Source: Perognathus longimembris pacificus
Taxonomy: Eukaryota; Chordata; Mammalia; Rodentia; Heteromyidae
NCBI RefSeq assembly: GCF_023159225.1
Contig: NC_063170.1
Span: 24,020,301-24,084,300, forward strand
Length of the DNA stretch: 64,000 bases
Direction: 5' to 3'
Below are positions 57,801-64,000 of this stretch, piece after piece. Numbering within the stretch: position 1 is the stretch's first letter; every line of letters begins with the position of its first letter. The position numbers were made by a program, and so were the translations under genes. Below the pieces are notes generated by a model that was given only the letters and a program-made list of their open reading frames with translations, was not told the origin of the DNA and searched no databases.

Positions 57801-58646
57801 TGTGTTTTCTTTGTCATTGTGGCTTATGAATTCGTTGATTTCATCTTTAATTTGATCTGTGGCCCAAGTGTTGGATAGCAGCGTGGGGTTTAGCCTCCAA
57901 GAGTGTGTATAGGCTCTGTGGTATCCTTTGTTGTTGAGGGTTACCTTTAATCCACTGTGATCAGATATAATACATGGGATGATGTCAATTCTTTTGTATT
58001 TGCTGAGGTTCTTTGTGTGGGCTATGACGTGGTCTATTTTGGAATATGATCCATGGGCTGCTGAAAAGAAGGTGTATTGGGTCTCTGTAGGGTGGAAGGT
58101 TCTATATAGGTCTGTTAGATCCATTTGGGCAATGGTGTTATTTAGGTCCTCAGCTCCCTTACTAATCCTCTGGGTGTTGGATCTGTCTCTTGGAGAGAGA
58201 GGAGTATTAAAGTCACCCACTATGATTGTGTTTGCATCTATCTTGCTCTGTAATTCTGTGAGAATTTGCTTGACATATGTCGGGCCTCTTTTGTTCGGTG
58301 AGTATACATTTATCACCGTGATGTCTTGATTCTGGATTTTTCCTTGTATCAATATGTAGTGTCCTTCTTTGTCTTTTTGAGTGGACTTTAAAGAGAAATC
58401 CAGCTTGTCTGAGATCAGGATGGCTACACCTGCCGTTTTGGTGGGTGCATTTGCTTGGTAGATCTTGCTCCATCCTTTCATTCGAAGCCTGTTTTTGTCC
58501 CTTGCTGTAAGGTGGGTCTCTTGTAGACAACAGATGTCAACTTTTTGCTTGCGGATCCATTCTGCCAGTCTGCTCCTCTTGATCGGGGAGTTTAAGCCAT
58601 TTATATTTAAAGAGATCAAGGATAAGGGTGTTTTTTCTCCTTCCAT
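54819..58646 (-). CDS. L1 ORF2p: endonuclease and reverse transcriptase
   Basis: 1275 residues, the same length as human L1 ORF2p, with no stop or frameshift. The N-terminal AP-type endonuclease has SLNINGLN with N14 and QETHL with E43, then VGDFNTPL and SDHSG farther on, the expected catalytic set. The reverse transcriptase follows, with KKSPGPDGF and the catalytic FADDMILY (about residue 700). The C-terminal cysteine-rich region [18 protein letters not shown] has the C-x3-C-x7-H-x4-C spacing. The protein nicks target DNA at TTTT/AA-like sites and primes reverse transcription of L1 RNA, and it also mobilises SINE RNAs. It starts 48 bases after the ORF1 stop, in keeping with the usual downstream re-initiation. 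All motifs look intact; activity is inferred, not shown. Confidence 0.97.
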   Translation of the reverse strand: MEGEKTPLSLISLNINGLNSPIKRSRLAEWIRKQKVDICCLQETHLTARDKNRLRMKGWSKIYQANAPTKTAGVAILISDKLDFSLKSTQKDKEGHYILIQGKIQNQDITVINVYSPNKRGPTYVKQILTELQSKIDANTIIVGDFNTPLSPRDRSNTQRISKGAEDLNNTIAQMDLTDLYRTFHPTETQYTFFSAAHGSYSKIDHVIAHTKNLSKYKRIDIIPCIISDHSGLKVTLNNKGYHRAYTHSWRLNPTLLSNTWATDQIKDEINEFISHNDKENTSQRNLWDTAKAVLRGKIIALSTHIKRMEAEQVNTLTMKLKQLEKQEMTESKTTRRGEITKIKEEINLIENRKTIQQINKTKSWFFEKINKIDRPLARLTKKRREETHIRKIRDSTGKITTNTHDIQTIIRSYFQNLYSTKNNNFTEMDQFLEKYKLPKLNQEEINQLNKPITYGEIQEVIKNLPTKKSPGPDGFTNEFYKTFSEELIPILLKLFREIETEGKIPNSFYEANIILIPKPGKDPTKKENYRPISLMNTDAKLLNKILANRIQKVIKNIIHHDQVGFIPQSQGWFNIRKSINVIHHINRTKIKNHIVISVDAQKAFDKIQHPYLLKALERTGIDGTFLKTIKAIYNRPTANIILNGEKLKSFPLNTGTRQGCPLSPLLFNIVLESLAIAIRQEEDIKGIHIGKEEIKLSLFADDMILYLKDPKNSVPKLLHLINQFGKVAGYKINPQKSAAFLYTSNRQTEKEIMETIPFTVAKKRIKYLGINLTKDVTDLFNENYKNLIREIKEDTRRWKDLPCSWVGRINIVKMAILPKLLYKFNAIPIKIPATFFTEIEKPIHKFIWNSKKPRIAKAILGKKHSAGGITIPDFKLYYKAIITKTAWYWYKNRSEDQWIRIEDPEIKPHSYSQLIFDKGAKDIQWNKHSLFNYWCWENWAAICRKLKVDPSLSPCTKINSKWIKDLNIRPESLKLLKDRVGKTLELIGTGRNFLNRVPGAQQIGERLNKWDYYKLKSFCTAKVIATKIERQPTIWERIFTSTATDKGLISVIYRELKKLSPSKPNKPIRKWAKELKRDFTREDIKMAKKHMRKCSTSLLVKEMQIKTTLRYHLTPVRMAYTLNSGNNKCWRGCGERGTLLHCWWECKLVQPLWRTVWRFLKKLNIDLPYDPAIPLLGIYPKQQNPRYQKDICTSMFIAAQFTIAKIWKQPRCPSTDEWIQKIWYLYTMEYYIAIRNGEILLFAGKWSELEQIMLSETSLEHRKQRGMISLIYDC

Positions 58647-58694
58647 TTTCTTGTTGGGCTGTTTTTTCCTGTTGTTTTTTTTTTCTTCTTGTCT

Positions 58695-59945
58695 TTAGTG
58701 AGCTTGTGTTTCTGCTGGACTTTGGCTATTGAAGTTTCTTTCTGAATCTGTCTGTGTGTCTTTTACGATCTCTGTTGGGTGGGCTTCCCCTCTTAATATT
58801 CGCTGTAGGGCTGGTTTTTTATTCACATACTCCTTTAGCTCCTCTTTGGTGTGGAAAGATCTGGTTCTCCCTTCGAATGTGAACTCCAGTTTCGCTGGAT
58901 ATTTGATCCGAGGTTGTAAATTGTTATTCTGAAGTACTTGGATGGTGTTCTTCCACTCACTTCGAGCTTGGTAAGTTTGTGTGGATAAGTCGGATGTTAT
59001 TCGAATCCTCTTCCCATTGAAAAAAGTTTCCTTCTTCGCTTTGGCTGAATTCAGAATTTGCTCTTTAATCTTGAGGTCTGTAGTCTTGAATATTATGTGC
59101 CTTGGGGTGGTTTTCCTGGGGTCTGGCCTGCCAGGTGTCCTATAGGCTTCGGTTACCTGGATGGGGTCCCCTGTGAGATTGGGGAAGTTTTCTGCAATAA
59201 CTTTATTGAGAACATGATTAAGCCCTCTGTTCTGATATTCGGCTCCTTCTTCTATTCCAATTATACGCAGATTATATCTCTTGTCTTTGTCCATTAGTTC
59301 CTGGAGTAATCTTCCCTGAAGCTTCACCTTTTCTTGGAGTGTGGTCATTTTCTGGTTGTTGTCAGCTGCTTCATCGTCCAGGCGAGAGATTCTGGATTCC
59401 ATATGGTCCACTCTTTGTGTTATGGTTTCAATTGCGGAGTTTATGGATGTCAGAGAGCTATTCATGGTTGTCATATCAGCTCTGATCGTGGAAATTTCTT
59501 CCTTTAAAGAGTTGTATTTTAAATCTATTTTTTCATGCATTTCAATTCTCAGGGTGTGGAGATTTTCTTTAAAGGCGGCTTGCATTGTATCCATTTTTGC
59601 TTCCATTTCTTTAAACGAGGCTTGCATTGTATCCAGTTTTGCTTCCATTTCTTTCTTGGCTTCCTGGGTGTCCTTCCAGATTTCCGCTCTAAACTCCTGG
59701 AATTGTTTTCTGATTTCATTTCTGACGGTTTCGATCATTCCTGTTAACATGTCCTCATTTGCTTTTTTATTCTCCATCTCCTCTCCAGTCGTGCTGCTTT
59801 TTGGAGCTGGCGAGTTGGCTTGTCCTTTGATGAACTGAGTTATGTTTCTTTGTGATTTGCGCATCTGGAAGTCTGTGTAGTTCTTCCCTCCCTTCTGTGT
59901 AGGCGTGTCTGCGTCAGCAGGTGCTGTCGCTGTGGCCCCGCCCAC
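58695..59945 (-). CDS. L1 ORF1p: RNA-binding coiled-coil chaperone
   Basis: 416 residues, longer than human (338) or mouse (about 357-371) ORF1p. The order is a charged N-terminal region, then a long coiled coil (roughly residues 70-210) with heptads, the RRM-like domain (DKRYNLRIIGIEEG, then AENFPNLTGDPIQV), and the C-terminal domain (RTPGRPDPRKTTPRHIIFKT, then RIKYPAKLEFTFEGR, then FHTKEELKEYV). It forms trimers that coat L1 RNA. A 14-residue unit (EMEAKxDTMQAxFK) is repeated in tandem inside the coil, encoded by a 42-bp duplication at 59577-59660. The extra length comes partly from this and partly from an extended coil. The ATG at 59945 is the first in frame, and its GC-rich upstream is the 5' UTR. 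Confidence 0.96.
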   Translation of the reverse strand: MGGATATAPADADTPTQKGGKNYTDFQMRKSQRNITQFIKGQANSPAPKSSTTGEEMENKKANEDMLTGMIETVRNEIRKQFQEFRAEIWKDTQEAKKEMEAKLDTMQASFKEMEAKMDTMQAAFKENLHTLRIEMHEKIDLKYNSLKEEISTIRADMTTMNSSLTSINSAIETITQRVDHMESRISRLDDEAADNNQKMTTLQEKVKLQGRLLQELMDKDKRYNLRIIGIEEGAEYQNRGLNHVLNKVIAENFPNLTGDPIQVTEAYRTPGRPDPRKTTPRHIIFKTTDLKIKEQILNSAKAKKETFFNGKRIRITSDLSTQTYQARSEWKNTIQVLQNNNLQPRIKYPAKLEFTFEGRTRSFHTKEELKEYVNKKPALQRILRGEAHPTEIVKDTQTDSERNFNSQSPAETQAH

Positions 59946-60352
59946 CAGTGCAGGGCACGCCTATCAGAGCGGGCGCTTTCGCCGGGGCCCCGCCCTCCTG
60001 TGCACTGTGAGTCCCTTACAACAGGCACTTAAGTGGGGTCTGCCTCCCAGAGCGAGCCCTGGGTTGTTGGGTTGTGCTTGCGCCCTCCCGCGAGACCGTT
60101 GGGGGGGGGAAGCAGTATGTGTGGGGCCCAGTGGGATCGACTGTCCGGGTGTGGCTTGGCACCCTCAGACCTCGCCTCCGCTTCGAGGAGGGGGAACGAG
60201 ATCAGGCTCAGGTGACCCTGCTGGGCTGGTATTGCCCACCAGCGCCTGTGATTTTAGTTGTAAGAGTCCGCAAGGTCTAGGCGCCTCGGGTGGGGCTTGC
60301 CCTGCCGGCCGTCCCTGGCCCCTGTTGGGAAGGGGACGGGGCCGGTTCTGCC
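59946..60352 (-). promoter_or_regulatory. L1 5' UTR / internal promoter
   Basis: About 400 bases of CpG-rich sequence upstream of ORF1 on the minus strand, in sharp contrast to the AT-rich intron. L1 5' UTRs carry an internal RNA polymerase II promoter. The frames of 60-156 codons on the + strand here are compositional shadows. Confidence 0.8.
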
Positions 60353-60360
60353 TATCTTTT

Positions 60361-60862
60361 ATTTTTTTAACCTGACATTTTTATTCACTGCTTCTCTTTT
60401 TGTCAATGTCCATGCATCAGTGCATTAGCCACGCTTATTTGGTGCTGACTATGAGGCTTACACGGAGAGTAATACCTGGCAATCATAGCATGAATGCACA
60501 GGTTGGGAAGTGGTGCTCATGGTAAGTAAAATACCGAGGCTCATCCCTATGGTAAGTTCTGGATAAGAATGCATTTGGGTTGGAATCATTTTAAGCTAGT
60601 TGACCACTCAATCCGTCAGCTTCTCTGTTTTTCCCTTTGAAACTTTATGGCACATGGGCTACTATTTCTAGGGCAAATTTTTACTCCTACGATTCAGCTG
60701 AAACAAAACCATTTTGAGCCAAGTATTTATGTGTCTTTTTTAGAGTGTGCCCTGATTTTAGGGGTAGAGTTATAAAAATATCTTGCTCTTTTCTTGGTCA
60801 AACTGTCTTAAAGATGAAACACCAAACAGCCACAAGGCTCATTCCTCACCCCTCCCTCCCAA
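60361..60862. other. Host intron DNA between two L1 copies
   Basis: About 500 bases of AT-rich sequence with no recognisable feature, all that separates the two L1 insertions. Confidence 0.6.
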
Positions 60863-60876
60863 GGCTGTCACCTTCT

Positions 60877-62335
60877 TTTTTTTTTTTAATTTTTATTGTC
60901 AAACTGATGTACAGAGAGGTTACAGTTTCATACGTTAGGCATTGGATATACATTTCTTGTACTGTTTGTTACCTCCTTCCTCATTCCCCCCTTCCCCTCC
61001 CCATTTCCCTTTCCCCCCCATGAGTTGTTCAGTTCATTTACACCAAACAGTTTTGCAAGTATTGCTTTTGTAGTCGTTTGTCATTTTTACCCTGTGTCTC
61101 TCGATTTTGGTATTCCCTTTCAGTTTCTTAGTTCTAATACCAGTGTACACGGTTTCCAATGTACTCAGATAAGATACAGAGATAGTGCAGGTACACCACA
61201 GGAAGGGGATACAAGAAGATCATCAATAATAGAAGCTACGGTTACACATAACATGTTGCAAGTAGTTACAACTGTGATATAATAATAGTTTCCATAACAT
61301 GAAGTTCATTTCATTTAGCATCATCTTATCTGTTCATAAGGGTATAGCTATTGGGCTCTTGTGATCCTCTGCTGTGACTAGCCTAAACCTGTGCTAATTA
61401 TTCCCTATGTGGGAGACCATAGAGTCCATGTTTTTTGGGTCTTGCTCATTTCACTTAGTATAATTTTTTCCAAGTCCTTCCATTTCCCTATGAATGGGAC
61501 AATGTCATTCTTTCTGATAGAGGCATAAAATTCCATTGTGTATATGTACCACATTTTCCTGACCCATTCGTCTATGAGGGGCATCTGGGTTGGTTCCATA
61601 TTCTAGCTATGACAAATTGGGCTGTGATGAACATTGTTGTGCTGGTGGCTTTAGTGTGTTTTTGTTTGTGATCTTTTGGCTAGATGCCCAAAAGTGGGGC
61701 TGCTGGGTCATAGGGGAGCTCTATGTTTAGCCTTCTGAGGAATCTCCATACCTCTTTCCAGAGTGGCTGAACCAGTTTATATTCCCACCATCAATGAAGT
61801 AGGGTTCCCTTTTGGCCACATCCCCTCCAACATTTGTTATTGTTAGTTTTCTTGATATAGGACATTGTTACTGGGGTGAGATGGAATCTCAATGTTGTCT
61901 TGATTTGCATTTCTTTTATGGCCAGTGATGTAGAGCACTTTTTCATATGTTTCTTGGCCATTCTCATTTCCTCATCAGAGAAGTCTCTTTTTAATAAGTC
62001 TTTAGCCCACTTGTTGAGGGGGCTATTGGTTCTTTGTGGTTTTGTTTTGGAGGAATGTAATTTTTTTAGTTCTGCATATATTTTAGATATGAGGCCTTTG
62101 TCCATTGTATGGCCGGTAAAGATCTTTTCCCAATCTGTGGGCTTTCTGTTTATCTTAGGATCTATGTCCTTTGCCTTGCAGAAGCTCTGCAGTTTGATGC
62201 AGTCCCATTTGTCCATCCTTTCTTTGATTTGTAACATTTCTTGGTCTTTGTTAAGGAAGTTCCATCCTGTGCCAAGGAGCCCAAGTGTTTCTCCTACTCG
62301 TTCCTTTAGTGTTTTTAGGGTATCTGTTTTAATTT
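60877..62335 (-). mobile_element. L1: 5'-truncated L1, older copy
   Basis: Holds only the C-terminal part of ORF2 and the 3' UTR. The perfect 14-bp duplication GGCTGTCACCTTCT at 60863-60876 and 62336-62349 fixes both ends. The tail is poly-A (T-run just after 60876 on +). It belongs to a different, older L1 subfamily than the neighbour: the shared protein is similar but clearly diverged and the 3' UTR differs. Confidence 0.95.
61405..62237 (-). pseudogene. Broken L1 ORF2 C-terminal remnant
   Basis: Two open pieces, 61791-62237 (148 residues, from MLQIKERMDKWDCIKLQSF to the CWRGCGQKGTLLH cysteine motif) and 61405-61599 (64 residues, MEFYASIRKND, then EMSKTQKTW), align with the last third of the intact ORF2p nearby. 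The frame is lost between 61600 and 61790. Endonuclease and reverse transcriptase are absent, so no activity is expected. Confidence 0.93.
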
Positions 62336-62349
62336 GGCTGTCACCTTCT

Positions 62350-62701
62350 GAATTGGAAAATAGGTAAACTTGCTTGAATCAAGTATCCATGCTCCAAAAT
62401 CACTTCTCCACTTTATGCTGCTGTGTTTCCCAGGTGTCCTGACTCTATTAATCAGGTTAATTTTATGAATCATTGCACTGATAAAGGCAGACACACTATA
62501 ACATTGAAGGTTTTTTTCTTTTAACATATATTAAACTTTCATGATAGGAGTTCTAAAACTTCTTGAGACCACACTCGTTCTAGATTGTCTTAGGCTTTTC
62601 TGGGCCTATTTTGTGAGAGTTTCCAGCAAGAACAATCAAATGTAAACATGTACCTCTCAATCTGCAAATGCTTTGAGGTCTATTAAAATAACCTTTCTGT
62701 T
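62350..62701. other. Non-coding intronic gap, nothing recognised
   Basis: About 350 bases, AT-rich, without assignable features. Confidence 0.5.
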
Positions 62702-62965
62702 TTCTTTTTTTACTGTACTTGGGTTTGAATTGGCCTTGAACCTGATAGGCAGGTATTTTACTACTCCAGATCTTTTTGCTTTAGGTTATTTTTCAGACCA
62801 CAATCCTCCCTGCTATGCCTCCTGATGAGAGTACAGATATGTACCGCCATATCATCTTATTGGTTGAGATGAGGTTTTGCTAATAACTCTGTGCCCAGAC
62901 TGGCCTTGAACTACATGCCTCCCAATTTCTGCCTCTGATTTAGCTAGGATACAGGGTGAAACATG
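62702..62965 (-). mobile_element. Old B1/Geo SINE remnants
   Basis: TACTTGGGTTTGAATTGGCC, then CAGACTGGCCTTGAACTACA and TGATGAGAGTACAGATATGT fit reversed SINE landmarks in a decayed, probably composite copy. Confidence 0.45.
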
Positions 62966-63431
62966 TCACCCATGCTAAAGTATGCTTTCTTTCGTTCTTT
63001 TTTTCTACCATGGTATACTTTCCTGTTTTTGTTTCAGCATCTGAACACAGCTTTTTATAGGATGCCCTTGTTCTCATTCATTGTAATCTGAGTTTCATAT
63101 GGTCCCTGCACCATCCACGGGTAGAGTCCTTCTAAGCTTTCTCGTTGATCCTCTCAGTGTCTTGGTCACCTCTGCCCACTTCCATGCACTCAGACAACAT
63201 TTTTGTTTTCTGGGAGCAACACAAGTCCCACAGGATCTTAATTTTCCACTCTTCCTACACAGCCCTCCTTGGAGTTCTAATTCTTTTTCTTAGAGACTAG
63301 AATAAAAATTTGTGAGCTAGGAGGTTGATTAAACTATTCCATTAAAAAAACTTCTATTTCTAATTTAAGTCTAACATTACTAAATCTAGTCTTGTTTTAT
63401 TCTGACATAATAAATGTGTTTCTTTGCACAC
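62966..63431. other. Non-coding intronic gap, nothing recognised
   Basis: Contains a chance 64-codon frame (63099-63293). No exon evidence such as flanking splice signals with homology was recognised. Confidence 0.45.
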
Positions 63432-63442
63432 TCTAGATTTTT

Positions 63443-63655
63443 TTTTTTTTTTTTGGTGCTAGTTCTGGGGCTTGAACTCAGTCTCTGAGATTTTTTGTTC
63501 AAAGCTAGCACTACTTGAACCACACTTCTACTTCCAGCTTTTTGATGGTGAATTGGAGATAAGAGTCTCATGGACTTTCTTTGCTAGGCTGGCTTCCAAC
63601 TGTGATCTTCAGCTCTCAGCCTCCCCAGTAACTAGCCACCAGTACCCAACCATAT
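63443..63655 (-). mobile_element. B1-Geo SINE
   Basis: Poly-T then AGTTCTGGGGCTTGAACTCA (Geo reversed), TGAATTGGAGATAAGAGTCT (linker), GCTAGGCTGGCTTCCAACTG and CTCTCAGCCTCCCCAGTAAC (B1-like reversed). The 11-bp duplication TCTAGATTTTT at 63432-63442 and 63656-63666 brackets the dimer. Confidence 0.9.
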
Positions 63656-63666
63656 TCTAGATTTTT

Positions 63667-64000
63667 AAGGCCATAGATCCAAGTTTCCCTTTTACTTCTA
63701 TTTCTTAATGTTTTTGTCTTGTTCATTACTTCATTCTAATCACTTACATAAATATTTTGACATTTCTGGGCTTGTCATAAGAGAAAGAAGGAAAAAGCAC
63801 AAAGAAAACACCTTGCTTTTTATCTTGTAAGCCAGTATCATGTATGCTGAGATCTATTAACCTTTGGTCTTTCCCTTGGGAATGTACACAGGCAGGGAGC
63901 AGTTTTCAGGGAATGAAGGGTCATGGATGGTCTTGGTATTCTTACCATTGCAAGTAGAAGATATCTGGTATGTGGCATGGGTAGGACTGGGTGTCGTTTT
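63667..64000. other. End of window, nothing recognised
   Basis: AT-rich intronic DNA; no TOX3 exon 2 sequence is visible before the window ends. Confidence 0.5.

Larger units (their letters stand above)
54551..60352 (-). mobile_element. L1: Full-length L1 with both ORFs intact
   Basis: About 5.8 kb on the minus strand, antisense to TOX3. In L1 order it has a GC-rich 5' UTR (60352 back to 59946), ORF1, a 48-base spacer, ORF2, a short 3' UTR and an A-rich tail patterned as A-runs broken by single T (54551-54635 on +). TATCTTTT at 54543-54550 and at 60353-60360 is a candidate 8-bp target-site duplication; it is short, and its T-rich end makes the exact edge uncertain. Neither ORF has a stop or frameshift, so the copy is young and could be competent for retrotransposition. 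No mouse-type tandem 5' UTR monomers were seen. Confidence 0.96.
19635..64000 (+). other. TOX3: TOX3 intron 1 (5' part, runs off the window)
   Basis: The interval is assigned by inference: it follows the exon 1 donor on the + strand, and no downstream TOX3 exon, other gene, poly(A) site or CpG promoter of a second gene was recognised. It carries SINEs, two antisense L1 elements and several AT-rich SINE-free stretches. A large first intron is usual for TOX-family genes. Exon 2, with its acceptor and FGNNN/LGNNN start, would be expected beyond 64000. Confidence 0.8.

Noticed and set aside
59905..60375. 156-codon + strand frame in the GC-rich block
   Set aside because: It is the reverse side of the L1 5' UTR, and the frame extends past the L1 edge with no known domain.
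19635..64000. TOX3 exon 2 or the alternative human-type short N-terminal exon
   Set aside because: I looked for the FGNNN/LGNNN start and for the alternative exon's MKCQ-type start and saw neither; by eye a diverged form could be missed.
1..64000. A new multi-gene biological system
   Set aside because: The window is intron and flank of one gene plus retrotransposons. No cluster of unexplained genes, RNA genes or arrays could be supported.

Overview
This is vertebrate, specifically rodent, chromosomal DNA. It is mostly non-coding and has one clear protein-coding gene start plus a dense layer of retrotransposons. The SINEs point to the lineage. Many are dimers of an ID-like (tRNA-Ala-type) left half and a right half beginning near GCTGTGGCTCAAGTGG. 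That is the layout described for IDL-Geo, a SINE restricted to Geomyoidea (kangaroo rats, pocket mice, pocket gophers). I recall this from the literature and could not search it; the species cannot be fixed from the window.

Layout. From 1 to about 16.8 kb lies upstream flank crowded with SINEs, old L1 3' ends and simple repeats. From 16.8 to 26.1 kb I see no recognisable SINE or LINE. This clean zone is centred on a strong CpG island (about 18.55-20.25 kb) that holds the first coding exon of TOX3 on the + strand (19548-19634, 29 codons, ending at a GT splice donor). TOX3 encodes an HMG-box nuclear factor; its HMG box lies in later exons outside this window. Everything from 19635 to 64000 is therefore read as the 5' part of TOX3 intron 1. 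I found no second coding exon.

The intron carries SINEs at roughly one per 1-2 kb from 26 kb on, with SINE-poor AT-rich gaps (42.1-43.5 kb, 46.9-52.2 kb) that are candidate conserved regulatory DNA. Long (GT)n tracts lie mostly on the transcribed-sense strand. At 54.55-60.35 kb sits a full-length L1, antisense to TOX3, with both ORFs uninterrupted (ORF1 416 aa, ORF2 1275 aa), a GC-rich 5' UTR and a patterned A-rich tail. A second, older, 5'-truncated L1 in the same orientation follows at 60.88-62.34 kb with a perfect 14-bp target-site duplication.

No new multi-gene system is visible. The points most worth checking are the intact L1 and its coiled-coil duplication, the B1-Geo chimeric SINEs and their microsatellite-forming tails, the repeat-exclusion zone round the TOX3 promoter, and the candidate intronic enhancers.
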